A stretch of DNA of 64,000 nt, taken from NCBI RefSeq assembly GCF_027947595.1, contig NZ_CP116257.1, positions 372,001 to 436,000 on the forward strand, given 5' to 3'. The position numbers were made by a program, and so were the translations under genes. The stretch is from Streptomyces lienomycini (lineage in GTDB: Bacteria; Actinomycetota; Actinomycetes; Streptomycetales; Streptomycetaceae). A model generated the notes under the pieces. The model did not search any database, was not told the origin of the DNA, and worked only from the letters and a program-made list of their open reading frames with translations. Of this stretch, positions 8,709 to 17,095 are shown piece after piece. The first letter of the stretch is position 1; every line of letters begins with the position of its first letter.

Positions 8709-10136
8709 TCAGTGGTGGAACCCGGTCGCCGCCCGCTTGTCCCGGGTCAGCGGACGCGGCTGCCGCCGCAGCTCCGGCAGCAGCCGCTCCAGGTCCGCCA
8801 GCAGCAGGTCGGCCATGTCGGCGGAGAAGCCGTTGCGGCACACCACCCGCAGTACCGACAGGTCCTCGCGGTGCGGCGGGAAGGTGTAGGCCGGCACCAG
8901 CCAGCCGCCCTCCCGCAGCCGCCGGGACACGTCGAAGACGTCGTACGCCGTCACGTCGTCGGCCGTCGTGAACGCGAACACGGGCAGCTGGTCGCCGCGC
9001 GTCAGCAGCCGGAAGTCGCCCAGCGCGGCCACCCGCTCCGCGATCGACCCGGCGATCTCCCGTGAGGCCTGCTGCACGGCCCGGTAGCCCTCGCGCCCCA
9101 GCCGCAGGAACGTGTAGTACTGCGCCACCACCTGCGCGCCCGGCCGGGAGAAGTTCAGCGCGAAGGTCGGCATGTCGCCGCCCAGGTAGTTGACGCGGAA
9201 GACCAGTTCCTCCGGCAGCGCCGCCGAGTCGCGCCACAGCGCCCAGCCGACCCCGGGGTAGACCAGCCCGTACTTGTGCCCCGAGGTGTTGATCGAGGCG
9301 ACGCGGGGCAGCCGGAAGTCCCACACCAGGTCCTCGTCCAGGAACGGCGCGACCATGCCGCCCGAGGCCGCGTCGACGTGCACCGGAACGTCGAGCCCGG
9401 TCCGCTCCCGCAGGGCGTCCAGGGCCGCGCACAGGTCGGCGATCGGCTCGTAGGACCCGTCGAAGGTGGAGCCCAGGATGCCGACGACGCCGATGGTGTT
9501 CTCGTCGCACAGCTCGGCGGCGGCCTGTGGATCCAGGTGGAAGCGGTCGCCCTCCATCGGCACCTGCCGGGCCTCCACCTCCCAGAAGTTGCAGAACTTC
9601 TCCCAGCAGACCTGGACGTTCACGCCCATCACCAGATTGGGCCGCACGTCCTTCGCCGGGTACCGGTCGGCGTTGCGCAGCGCCCAGCGCCGCTTCAGCG
9701 CCATGCCCGCCAGCATGCACGCCTCGCTCGACCCGGTCGTCGAACAGCCCACGGCCGCCGACGGGTCGGGTGCGTGCCACAGGTCGGCGAGCATCGCCAC
9801 GCAGCGCCGCTCCAGCTCGGCGGTGCGCGGGTACTCGTCCTTGTCGATCATGTTCTTGTCCCGGCACTCGCTCATCAGCACCCCGGCCTGCGGCTCCATC
9901 CAGGTGGTGACGAAGGTGGCCAGGTTCAGCCGGGCGTTGCCGTCGAGCATCAGCTCGTCGTGGACCAGCCGGTACGCGCTCTCCGGGGGCAGCGGGGAGT
10001 CCGGCAGCCGGTGGGCGGGCGGGGCCTCGGTCATGCCGCCGAGCGGGTTCGCCGCCGCGTGGAAGGGGTTCACGGCGAGCCGGCGCCGGTCACGATCGTT
10101 GCCGTGGGGCGGGCGGGGGCCGTGGTGCAGTGACAT
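8709..10136 (-). CDS. gadB: Glutamate decarboxylase
   Basis: A 475-residue PLP-dependent group II decarboxylase converting glutamate to GABA with consumption of a proton. Typical GadB segments are NLATFVTTWMEPQA, GCSTTGSSEACMLAGMALKRRW, HVDAASGGMVAPFL and the Schiff-base lysine in NTSGHKYGLVYPGVGW (K288). The ATG at 10136 (MSLHHGPR) has no ribosome-binding site but TACCGT lies 7 nt upstream, a leaderless arrangement. There is no adjacent glutamate/GABA antiporter. It is convergent with the ABC operon. Confidence 0.96.
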   Translation of the reverse strand: MSLHHGPRPPHGNDRDRRRLAVNPFHAAANPLGGMTEAPPAHRLPDSPLPPESAYRLVHDELMLDGNARLNLATFVTTWMEPQAGVLMSECRDKNMIDKDEYPRTAELERRCVAMLADLWHAPDPSAAVGCSTTGSSEACMLAGMALKRRWALRNADRYPAKDVRPNLVMGVNVQVCWEKFCNFWEVEARQVPMEGDRFHLDPQAAAELCDENTIGVVGILGSTFDGSYEPIADLCAALDALRERTGLDVPVHVDAASGGMVAPFLDEDLVWDFRLPRVASINTSGHKYGLVYPGVGWALWRDSAALPEELVFRVNYLGGDMPTFALNFSRPGAQVVAQYYTFLRLGREGYRAVQQASREIAGSIAERVAALGDFRLLTRGDQLPVFAFTTADDVTAYDVFDVSRRLREGGWLVPAYTFPPHREDLSVLRVVCRNGFSADMADLLLADLERLLPELRRQPRPLTRDKRAATGFHH

Positions 10137-10278
10137 GCAACCGACGGTAGGCCGGGGCCCGGGGGGCCGCACCCGGGACGGGGCCGCACCGGGCCTGCGG
10201 CCCCCGCCACGTGGTGCGGCGGCTTCCCGCGCGGGTCCTCCCGCCCGGGACTCCCTGCCCGGGGCCGCCCGGCCGTCG

Positions 10279-11208
10279 TCAGCGGACCGGTGCGAGCCGG
10301 TCGGTGCCGGGGGACCCGGCGCCGACGTGGGCGGTGAGGAAGCGGGCGGCGCGGTCGAGTGCGGCGTCGGCCTCGTCGAGACGGCCGTAGTGGAGCTGGT
10401 AGACGTGGGGGAGACCGGGCCCGACCTCGAGCGTGACCTCGACGCCGTCGGCGCCCGCGCGTCCGGCCAGCCGGATCGCGTCGTCGAGCAGCACCTCGTT
10501 CGCACCGGCCTGCACCAGGAGCGGGGGCAGCCCGGCGAGGTCGGCGAAGACCGGGCTGGCCAGGGGGTGCGCCCGGTCGCCCGCACCGACGTAGAGATCC
10601 GCGTACGCGCGCACGTCGGCCGCGGTGAACACGGGGTCGGCGCCCTCCTTGGAACGTATGCTCCCGCCGGCGAGGGTGAGGTCGGCCCAGGGGGAGAAGA
10701 GGACCACGGCGGCCGGCTGCGGCAGCCCGGCGTTCCTGGCCGCGAGCAGGGTGGCGACGCTCAGTCCGCCGCCGGCGGAGTCACCGGCCAGGACGAGGTC
10801 CCGCGGGTCGGAGACCGTTGCCAGCAGCTCGCGATAGGCGGCGAGCCCGTCGTCGACGGCCGCGGGGAAGGGGTGCTCGGGCGCCAGCCGGTAGTCCACC
10901 GACACCGCGCGCAGCCCGGCGCGGCGGGCCAGCTCGCCGACCAGCCCCGCGTGGGTGTCCGGCGACCCGACGACATAGCCGCCGCCGTGCAGGTAGAGCA
11001 GCCGGCCGCGTCCGGAGGCCGTGTCCGGCTCCAGCTCCAGGGCCGGCCGCCCGCCCAGGACGGTCCCGCGGGTGACCACGTCCTCCGGCGCGGGGCGGGT
11101 GAGGGCCGCGGCGAACCCCGCGCGCTGCTCGTCGGGAGTGGGCGGCGTCTCGGTGCGCGGGGCGGAACGGAGCAAGGCGTCCAGGGCGTCGCGCTGCTGT
11201 CGGGACAT
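10279..11208 (-). CDS. Alpha/beta hydrolase, hormone-sensitive-lipase type
   Basis: A 309-residue esterase with the oxyanion-hole HGGG (LYLHGGGYVVGSP), the nucleophile elbow GDSAGG and a distal Asp/His near VGPGLPHVYQLH. It starts at 11208 behind GGAGG. It is divergent from a MarR regulator across a region with two copies of a perfect inverted repeat, so it is very likely the MarR target. The substrate is unknown. Confidence 0.93.
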   Translation of the reverse strand: MSRQQRDALDALLRSAPRTETPPTPDEQRAGFAAALTRPAPEDVVTRGTVLGGRPALELEPDTASGRGRLLYLHGGGYVVGSPDTHAGLVGELARRAGLRAVSVDYRLAPEHPFPAAVDDGLAAYRELLATVSDPRDLVLAGDSAGGGLSVATLLAARNAGLPQPAAVVLFSPWADLTLAGGSIRSKEGADPVFTAADVRAYADLYVGAGDRAHPLASPVFADLAGLPPLLVQAGANEVLLDDAIRLAGRAGADGVEVTLEVGPGLPHVYQLHYGRLDEADAALDRAARFLTAHVGAGSPGTDRLAPVR

Positions 11209-11240
11209 GCGGTGCCTCCACGGGTCGGCGTGCGAGAATT

Positions 11241-11303
11241 GATTCCTGGGAATCCATCTGTCATGAGCCAACCGCATTCCAGGGAAGATGATTCCTGGGA
11301 ATC
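11241..11303. promoter_or_regulatory. Double MarR operator in esterase/MarR divergon
   Basis: GATTCCTGGGAATC occurs twice, exactly, at 11241-11254 and 11290-11303. Each is an inverted repeat of GATTCC/GGAATC around a 2-nt centre. A weaker third site TTCCAGGGAA lies at 11277-11286. The centre-to-centre distance of the two perfect sites is 49 bp. The sites sit between the two divergent starts and argue that marR starts at 11317 rather than at the ATG at 11263. Confidence 0.8.
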
Positions 11304-11316
11304 TACTGGAGTTGTT

Positions 11317-11763
11317 GTGAGCCACGTCACTCAGAGCTTCATCGACCTGGTCCGCGTCGAGACCCGGCTCTACAACGCGGTGAGCGCCCGGCTGCGCGCC
11401 GAACAAGGACTGGGCCTGGGACAGTTCGAGTTCCTGGAGGTCATCGACCGGGTGCCGGGGTGCCGCGTGCTCGACCTCGTCGGCGAACTCGCGATCACCG
11501 TCGGGGCCGTCAGCAAGGCGGTGGACCGGCTGGTGGCCGCGGGCTGGTGCGTGCGGGCCGCGCACCCCCAGGACCGCCGCTCCTCCGTGCTCCGCCTGAC
11601 CCCCGAGGGCGATCGGCGACTGGCCGCTTCCCGCCCGGTCGTCGAGAGCACCCTCGCCTCGCTGACCGCGGCGGTTGCGTCCGAGGACCTGAGCCGCATC
11701 GCCTCGACGCTGGCCGTCCTTCGCGCGCATCTCGAGGCGGGTCCCCACGGGCGCCCGGGCTGA
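11317..11763 (+). CDS. MarR-family transcriptional regulator
   Basis: A 148-residue MarR protein. The winged-helix core is visible as LDLVGELAITVGAVSKAVDRLVAAGWCVRAAHPQDRRSSVLRLTPEG, followed by C-terminal dimerisation helices. The GTG at 11317 has GGAG 5 nt upstream; starting at the ATG at 11263 would place the second operator inside the gene. It is divergent from an esterase gene and is probably its autoregulated repressor. Confidence 0.93.
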   Translation: MSHVTQSFIDLVRVETRLYNAVSARLRAEQGLGLGQFEFLEVIDRVPGCRVLDLVGELAITVGAVSKAVDRLVAAGWCVRAAHPQDRRSSVLRLTPEGDRRLAASRPVVESTLASLTAAVASEDLSRIASTLAVLRAHLEAGPHGRPG

Positions 11764-11785
11764 GGGAACGCGACGGCACACGGCC

Positions 11786-11818
11786 GATGCCGCTCCCACG
11801 GCGAACGGGAGCGGCATC
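11786..11818. terminator. Bidirectional terminator between marR and CPBP gene
   Basis: A perfect 12-bp stem (GATGCCGCTCCC / GGGAGCGGCATC) with a 9-nt loop lies in the convergent gap between the MarR stop and the CPBP stop. Confidence 0.8.
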
Positions 11819-11843
11819 CGGCGCGGCCGGGGACAGAGGGCGT

Positions 11844-12683
11844 TCAGCGGCGCCCGCGGCGCATGGGTACCAGGTTGCCGCGCCGCCGGGCCGCGACGAG
11901 CATGGGGATCGCGATCAGCAGGCTGACGATGACGGGCACGATCGACGCCTCCAGGCCGAAGTCCCCGCCGGTCAGCAGGTCGGGGCCGGTCGGGTCGGTG
12001 GTCATCAGGCCCTCCGAGGCGTGGCCGGAGACCGCGATGCCGATCAGGCCCAGGGTGGTGTTCCAGGCGAAGTGCAGGCCCACGGCGAACCAGATGTTGC
12101 GCGTCCACAGGAACGCGGCACCGAGGAGGACACCCGCCTCGATGGCGATCGCCGTCGAACTCCACAGCGTGGCATCCGGGTTGGCCAGGTGCAGTCCGCC
12201 GAACAGCGCCGCGGTGATCGCCAGAGCGGGCCAACTGCCGCACAGCTTCTCCAGCGCTTGGAGGGCGAGGCCGCGGAAGATCAGTTCCTCCGTCACGGCG
12301 GCACCGAGCTGCATCGCGGCCATGCTCGCCACGATCGACAGGCCGTTGCCGGGCCGTTCGGTGAACGAGAACTCGGTGAGGAGCATGAGCATCGACACGG
12401 TGATGAACCCGAAGCCGATCGCGGCACCGGACAACGCCTGTGTCACGGCCCCCGGCATCGCGATCTCCGGCATGCTCCGCCGGGCGACGTAGCGCATGAC
12501 CGCCCAGTAGACGACCACCGCGACGATCGAGCCCACGACGGCGACCACTCCGCCCACCGAGGCCAGGCTGGACGCCAGACCCACACCCACGACTCCGGTC
12601 AGCATCCAGACGAGCGGAGACCGGAGGAAGCGACCGCCCTCCCGGCGCGTGGGCTGGGGCGATGCGGTGTGCGTCGTACTCAT
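11844..12683 (-). CDS. CPBP-family intramembrane metalloprotease
   Basis: A 279-residue protein with seven or eight hydrophobic segments. The three CPBP (CAAX protease and bacteriocin-processing) motifs are all present: EELIFRG, FGGLHLAN and HFAWN, which supply the glutamates, histidines and asparagine of the intramembrane active site. Bacterial members process peptides or act in immunity to secreted peptides. Nothing in the neighbourhood names its substrate; tipA is divergent on its upstream side. Confidence 0.9.
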   Translation of the reverse strand: MSTTHTASPQPTRREGGRFLRSPLVWMLTGVVGVGLASSLASVGGVVAVVGSIVAVVVYWAVMRYVARRSMPEIAMPGAVTQALSGAAIGFGFITVSMLMLLTEFSFTERPGNGLSIVASMAAMQLGAAVTEELIFRGLALQALEKLCGSWPALAITAALFGGLHLANPDATLWSSTAIAIEAGVLLGAAFLWTRNIWFAVGLHFAWNTTLGLIGIAVSGHASEGLMTTDPTGPDLLTGGDFGLEASIVPVIVSLLIAIPMLVAARRRGNLVPMRRGRR

Positions 12684-12864
12684 GTGGCCTCCCTAAGGCA
12701 TCGGCCGCGTGCCTTCCGGCGACCTGCCGAGGACGCTACGCAGGCGGCGGCGTCCCCGAATCACCCCTGAATGGACAGTCCGGGTAGCTCCTGCGGGGGA
12801 CAAGGGCGCCGGACGCCGCGCACGGCGGGACCGTTCGGGGCGGGGCACGCGGGACCGGCCGGGC

Positions 12865-12895
12865 TTGCACCTCACGTCACGTGAGGAGGCAGCGT
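12865..12895 (+). promoter_or_regulatory. tipA promoter with TipAL operator
   Basis: TTGCAC (12865-12870) and CAGCGT (12890-12895) are separated by 19 bp, the long spacer typical of MerR-controlled promoters. A perfect 17-bp palindrome CCTCACGTCACGTGAGG (12870-12886) fills the spacer. This matches the thiostrepton-inducible tipA promoter: TipAL with bound thiopeptide untwists the spacer and activates transcription. Confidence 0.93.
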
Positions 12896-12921
12896 GGAGG
12901 GCGTCAGAGAAGGGAGCGGAA

Positions 12922-13683
12922 GTGAGCTACTCCGTAGGACAGGTGGCCGGCTTCGCCGGAGTGACGGTGCGCACCCTGCACCACTACGACGACATCGGCC
13001 TGCTCGTACCCAGCGAGCGCAGCCACGCGGGCCACCGGCGCTACAGCGACGCCGACCTCGACCGGCTGCAGCAGATCCTGTTCTACCGGGAGCTGGGCTT
13101 CCCGCTCGACGAGGTCGCCGCCCTGCTCGACGACCCGGCCGCGGACCCGCGCGCGCACCTGCGCCGCCAGCACGAGCTGCTGTCCGCCCGGATCGAGAAG
13201 CTGCAGAAGATGGCGGCGGCCGTGGAGCAGGCCATGGAGGCACGCAGCATGGGAATCAACCTCACGCCCGAGGAGAAGTTCGAGGTCTTCGGCGACTTCG
13301 ACCCCGACCAGTACGAGGAGGAGGTCCAGGAACGCTGGGGCGACACCGACGCCTACCGCCAGTCCAGGCAGAAGACCGCCTCGTACACCAAGGAGGACTG
13401 GCAGCGCATCCAGGACGAGGCCGACGCGCTCACCCGGCGCTTCGTCGCCCTGATGGAGGCGGGTGCGCCCGCCGACTCCGACGGGGCCATGGACGCCGCC
13501 GAGGACCACCGGCAGGGCATCGCCCGCAACCACTACGACTGCGGGCACGAGATGCACACCTGCCTGGGCGAGATGTACGTGTCGGACGAACGTTTCACGC
13601 GAAACATCGACGCCGCGAGGCCGGGCCTCGCCGTCTACATGCGCGACGCGATCCTCGCGAACGCCGCCCGGCACACCTCGTGA
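12922..13683 (+). CDS. tipA: TipAL, thiopeptide-sensing MerR-type activator
   Basis: A 253-residue protein, the full TipAL length. The N-terminal MerR helix-turn-helix (YSVGQVAGFAGVTVRTLHHYD) is followed by a long coiled coil and the C-terminal TipAS antibiotic-recognition domain. The cysteine that links covalently to thiostrepton is at residue 214 (HTCLGEMY); another cysteine is at 207. The GTG at 12922 lies behind GGGAGCGG. In S. coelicolor/lividans the gene is autogenously activated. Small substitutions against the version I remember suggest a related species, not S. lividans itself. Confidence 0.97.
   Translation: MSYSVGQVAGFAGVTVRTLHHYDDIGLLVPSERSHAGHRRYSDADLDRLQQILFYRELGFPLDEVAALLDDPAADPRAHLRRQHELLSARIEKLQKMAAAVEQAMEARSMGINLTPEEKFEVFGDFDPDQYEEEVQERWGDTDAYRQSRQKTASYTKEDWQRIQDEADALTRRFVALMEAGAPADSDGAMDAAEDHRQGIARNHYDCGHEMHTCLGEMYVSDERFTRNIDAARPGLAVYMRDAILANAARHTS
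13249..13683 (+). CDS. tipA: TipAS, internally initiated drug-binding domain
   Basis: An in-frame ATG at 13249 (MGINLTPEEKFEVFGDF) is preceded by GGAGG at 13236-13240, an ideal internal ribosome-binding site. The product is 144 residues, the known size of TipAS, which is made in large excess over TipAL and sequesters thiopeptides, giving low-level resistance. Both the start context and the length are conserved here. Confidence 0.9.
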   Translation: MGINLTPEEKFEVFGDFDPDQYEEEVQERWGDTDAYRQSRQKTASYTKEDWQRIQDEADALTRRFVALMEAGAPADSDGAMDAAEDHRQGIARNHYDCGHEMHTCLGEMYVSDERFTRNIDAARPGLAVYMRDAILANAARHTS

Positions 13684-13685
13684 AC

Positions 13686-13726
13686 GGTGGTCGTGGCCCG
13701 GGCGTCACTCCCGGGCCACGACCACC
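13686..13726. terminator. Bidirectional terminator between tipA and ybjQ-like gene
   Basis: A perfect 17-bp stem (arms 13686-13702 and 13710-13726) with a 7-nt loop begins 3 bp after the tipA stop. Its distal arm also encodes the last residues of the convergent YbjQ-like gene, whose stop codon lies in the loop. Confidence 0.88.
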
Positions 13727-14070
13727 GCCGTCCCGTACGCGCACACCTCGGTGCCCACGTCGGCCGCCTCCGTGACGTCGAAGCGGAAGGACAGCACCGC
13801 GTTGGCCCCCCGCGCGCGTGCCTGCTCCACGAGCCGGTCCATCGCCTGGTTGCGGGTCTCGACCAGCGTCTTGGTGAGTCCGCGCAGCTCACCGCCGACC
13901 AGCGACTTCAGCCCGGCACCGAGCTGGCTCCCCAGGTGCCGCGAGCGCACGGTCAGCCCGAAGACCTCCCCGAGCACCTCCTGCACCCGATGGCCCGGCA
14001 GGTCGTTCGTGGTCACGACGAGCACCTCGGGCTGCGGACCCTGGCCGCCACCGTATTCTTCCATTCCCAT
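13705..14070 (-). CDS. YbjQ/DUF74 family protein
   Basis: A 121-residue protein of the small YbjQ (UPF0145) family: VLVVTTNDLPGHRVQEVLGEVFGLTVRS, then GLTKTLVETRNQAMDRLVEQARARGANAV and FDVTEAADVGTEVCAYGTAVVV. The family forms pentameric rings of unknown function. A second ATG at 14064 (MEEYGGG) is equally possible. Its C-terminal codons overlap the tipA terminator. Confidence 0.9.
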   Translation of the reverse strand: MGMEEYGGGQGPQPEVLVVTTNDLPGHRVQEVLGEVFGLTVRSRHLGSQLGAGLKSLVGGELRGLTKTLVETRNQAMDRLVEQARARGANAVLSFRFDVTEAADVGTEVCAYGTAVVVARE

Positions 14071-14204
14071 GGTTCTCAGGTTTCCCCTGGGAGCGTCACC
14101 GTGCACCCCCAGGCGCACGGTGGAACCTGGGACACCACGGCCGCGTTGTACGTTTGGGCAGCCAGGTCCAGCCCGCCTCCCCCAGCAGCAGGAGCCACAA
14201 TCCC

Positions 14205-15146
14205 GTGACCACCCTTGCGCTCGGTCCCGAGTGGATCAGCCCGGACTACCTGATCGAGACGTTCAGTCTTCCCGGCATCCTGCTCATCGTCTTCGCCGAG
14301 TCAGGACTCTTCGCGTTCCTGCCCGGCGACTCGCTGCTGTTCACCGCGGGCCTCTTCGTCGCCCAGGGCCAGTACATCAGCCAGCCGCTGTGGCTGGTGT
14401 GCACCCTGATCGTGGCCGCCGCCGTCCTCGGCGACCAGGTCGGCTACATGATCGGCAAGTTCTTCGGTCCCAGGCTCTTCAGCCGCCCCAACTCCAAGCT
14501 CTTCAAACAGGAGAACCTGGAGAAGGCGCACGAGTTCATGGAGAAGTTCGGCCCCAAGGCGATCGTCCTGGCCCGCTTCGTGCCGATCGTGCGCACCTTC
14601 GCCCCGATCGTCGCGGGCGCCGGCCGCATGAAGTACCGCACCTTCCTGACGTACAACGTCATCGGCGGCGTCGCCTGGGGCACCGGCGTCACCCTCGCGG
14701 GCTACTGGCTCGGCCAGATCGAGTTCATCCGGGCCAACGTCGAGGCCATCCTCGTCCTGATCATCCTGGTCTCGGTCGTCCCGATCGCCATCGAGTACCT
14801 CCGCGAACGCAAGAAGAAGAAGCGCGCCGCGGCTGCCGGACCGGTGCCCGCGGCCGCCCAGCAGCACCAGCCCCAGCCCCCGTACCCGGTCATGGACGAC
14901 GCGACGACCCAGCTCCGCCGCGTGGACCCGTACGACCAGCCGCAGCAGCGGTATCAGCAGCGCCAGCCGCAGCCGCAGCAGCCCCAGCCGCACCACCCCC
15001 AGCAGCCGCAGCAGCCGCACCACCCCCAGCAGCCGCAGCAGTACCAGCAGCCCCCGCAGCAGCCGTACGCCCAGCAGTATCCGCAGGGCTACGGCGACCA
15101 GCCCCAGCAGTACGGCGACCAGTACCCGTACAACCAGGGGCGCTGA
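14205..15146 (+). CDS. DedA-family membrane protein with Gln/Pro-rich tail
   Basis: A 313-residue protein. Residues 1 to about 210 are a DedA (SNARE-associated) membrane domain with FLPGDSLLFTAGLFVAQG, the conserved ARFVPIVRTFAPIVAGAGRM motif and a last membrane helix near 185-200. DedA proteins take part in membrane lipid recycling and proton-motive-force homeostasis. After a KKKK stretch the last 100 residues are low complexity (Gln/Pro/His/Tyr-rich, QQPQ repeats), presumably cytosolic and disordered. The GTG at 14205 has GGAG 10 nt upstream. Confidence 0.92.
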   Translation: MTTLALGPEWISPDYLIETFSLPGILLIVFAESGLFAFLPGDSLLFTAGLFVAQGQYISQPLWLVCTLIVAAAVLGDQVGYMIGKFFGPRLFSRPNSKLFKQENLEKAHEFMEKFGPKAIVLARFVPIVRTFAPIVAGAGRMKYRTFLTYNVIGGVAWGTGVTLAGYWLGQIEFIRANVEAILVLIILVSVVPIAIEYLRERKKKKRAAAAGPVPAAAQQHQPQPPYPVMDDATTQLRRVDPYDQPQQRYQQRQPQPQQPQPHHPQQPQQPHHPQQPQQYQQPPQQPYAQQYPQGYGDQPQQYGDQYPYNQGR

Positions 15147-15147
15147 A

Positions 15148-15237
15148 ACCCCCAGGGGCGCGGGGCCGTATCGATATGCGGCTCCGCCGCGTGAGCGCGA
15201 CAAGCCATGGCGAGCCCGCAGCCGCCGATGGAGGGAA
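15148..15237. repeat. Short intergenic repeat-like element after dedA
   Basis: The sequence begins CCCCCAGGGGCGCGGGG and contains GCGCGACAAGCC and CCCGCAGCCGCCGA. I recognise this combination as resembling a small repetitive element common downstream of Streptomyces genes. It lies between convergent genes and may act as a terminator or REP/BIME-like sequence. No second full copy was seen in this window. Confidence 0.45.
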
Positions 15238-15263
15238 CCACCCGAGTCCGTAGGCGCCCCGCG

Positions 15264-16973
15264 CTAGAACCCTCGCGTCCGCTTGGCCGCCCGCCTGCCG
15301 GCGGCACTCGCGGCCCCGGGCATCCTCAGGAACAGCCGCGAGATCTCGCCACCGAGGTTCACCCCGATCGCGATGGCCATCGCCAGCGCCACCGCGTTGG
15401 ACAGCGACAGCAGCCCCGCGTCGACCTCGCCCTGCGCGATTCCCAGCAGACCGAAGTACGTCGCCGAACCGGGCAGCAGCGGACCGATCGCCGCCGTCGT
15501 GTACGGCAGCGCCGACGCGAACCGGTACCGGGACATCAGCTGCCCGAACAGTCCCACGAGCCCCGCCGCGGCGGCCGTGGAGGCCACCGGCGAGATGTCA
15601 CCGGCGTAGTTCATGGCGCCGTACACGCACCAGGCGATGCCGCCGTTCAGGGTCACCGCGAGGACGGTGGACCGTTCCTGCTGGAGCAGGATCGCGAAGG
15701 CCAGCGACAGCAGCATCGAGGCGAAGATCTGCACAAACGGTTCGTCACCGGTGCCCAGCTTGGCGTCCGGATTCAGCTCGGCGCCCAGCTGGACGCCGAA
15801 GTACAGCACCACCAGCACCCCGGCGACGATGCTGACGAAGAAGTACATGACCTCCAGCAGACGGGCGGCGGCGGTGATGTAGAAGCCGGTCAGACCGTCC
15901 TGCACCCCCGCGACCAGCGCCCGCCCGGGCAGCAGCGCGAAGAGCCCACCGGTGATGACCGCGGACGCCTTCACATCGACGTGCGTCACCGTCAGCACCA
16001 CACCCATCGCGGCCGGCGGCATCGCGGCCACCGCGAACTGGTAGAACTCCGGCAGCCCGCGCCCGGCGCACAGCCACGCCAGCCGGTCGCCGAGCATCGA
16101 GCCGAACATCGCCGCGAAGAACACGGTCGCCCCGCCGCCGACGAGCAGCGAGGCCCCGCCCGCGAGGAGACCGCTGGCCACGGTCAGCACCCAGGTGGGG
16201 TACGGGTGCCGGTTGCGGCGGATCTCCGCGAGGCGCCGGTAGGCCTCCTCCAGGGAGATGTTCGTGTCGGGGTCGCTGAGGTCGTCCACCAGATGGAAGA
16301 CGGCCGCGAGCCGGGTGTAGTCGGTGCCGCGGCGGCGTACCGTGCGCGACGCCGTCACCGGGTCCTCGACCAGTGACGGCTGGTGGGAGATCGACAGCAG
16401 CGTGAACGTGACGTTCGGCTCGCAGCGGTCCAGGCCGTAGGACCGGCAGACGGCGAACATGGCCGCCTCCACGTCCTCGGCGCCCTCGCCGCCCGCCAGC
16501 AGCAGCTCCCCGATACGCAGGGTCAGGTCGAGTACGCGCGGCACGGCGGGGCCGGTCTCGTCGTCGTGCTTCTGCGACGGCTCGGGCGCGGGCCGCTCGG
16601 CCACCGGCATACGCAGCATGGCGCGCATCCGGTCCTGCCAGGGCACGTCCGTCAGGCTCACCGCCGGGAAGCCGCTCGCCGGGGTGAAGGCGGTGGGGGC
16701 GGTCCACGCACTGTGGGTGCTCGGCATGCTGAACGCCGACCCCTCGCCCTCGGCGCCCGGCGCCGAGGGCGCCTCCAGCCCCTCCGGCAGCGCGAACTCC
16801 GAAGTCGTCTCGGACTCGATGACGGCGTGCCGTGCGACGGCCAGCCCCTGCGGAATCTCGAACTCGGACGTCGTCGACGACTCGCCGTCGACCGACGCCG
16901 CGATCCCACTGGGCTGCCGGAAGGCACTGCGGGCCTCGTCCGACTGCGGCTTGGGGTCCTTCGCCTCCGTCAC
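15264..16973 (-). CDS. Threonine/serine exporter family protein (ThrE)
   Basis: A 569-residue protein. An acidic/Ser-rich cytosolic N-terminus of about 140 residues contains two near-repeats (TTSEFEIPQGL and TTSEFALPEGL). It is followed by the ThrE/DUF1212 domain (LDLTLRIGELLLAGGEGAEDVEAAM) and about ten membrane segments including the DUF3815 half (GIAWCVYGAMNYAGDIS...). ThrE exports threonine and serine in Corynebacterium. Transport here is inferred from family. Confidence 0.9.
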   Translation of the reverse strand: MTEAKDPKPQSDEARSAFRQPSGIAASVDGESSTTSEFEIPQGLAVARHAVIESETTSEFALPEGLEAPSAPGAEGEGSAFSMPSTHSAWTAPTAFTPASGFPAVSLTDVPWQDRMRAMLRMPVAERPAPEPSQKHDDETGPAVPRVLDLTLRIGELLLAGGEGAEDVEAAMFAVCRSYGLDRCEPNVTFTLLSISHQPSLVEDPVTASRTVRRRGTDYTRLAAVFHLVDDLSDPDTNISLEEAYRRLAEIRRNRHPYPTWVLTVASGLLAGGASLLVGGGATVFFAAMFGSMLGDRLAWLCAGRGLPEFYQFAVAAMPPAAMGVVLTVTHVDVKASAVITGGLFALLPGRALVAGVQDGLTGFYITAAARLLEVMYFFVSIVAGVLVVLYFGVQLGAELNPDAKLGTGDEPFVQIFASMLLSLAFAILLQQERSTVLAVTLNGGIAWCVYGAMNYAGDISPVASTAAAAGLVGLFGQLMSRYRFASALPYTTAAIGPLLPGSATYFGLLGIAQGEVDAGLLSLSNAVALAMAIAIGVNLGGEISRLFLRMPGAASAAGRRAAKRTRGF

Positions 16974-17037
16974 CTGCGCAACTCTCCCTGGTACGAACTC
17001 ACCTTCCTGTTGACCTCAGTATGGTCACTCAAACGCG

Positions 17038-17069
17038 AACGGGCCGCACGCGTATGCGTACGGCCCGTT
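17038..17069 (-). terminator. Terminator after ppa
   Basis: An inverted repeat pairs AACGGGCCG with CGGCCCGTT and continues as ACGC/GCGT after one mismatch, with a GTAT loop. It lies downstream of the minus-strand ppa stop. Confidence 0.7.
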
Positions 17070-17095
17070 GCGGAACGGATGGGGAGCGGCGTCGC

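Noticed and set aside
10761..11330. Alternative overlapping frames across the esterase and its promoter
   Set aside because: They have no motifs and cross the MarR operators; the HGGG/GDSAGG frame is clearly the real gene.
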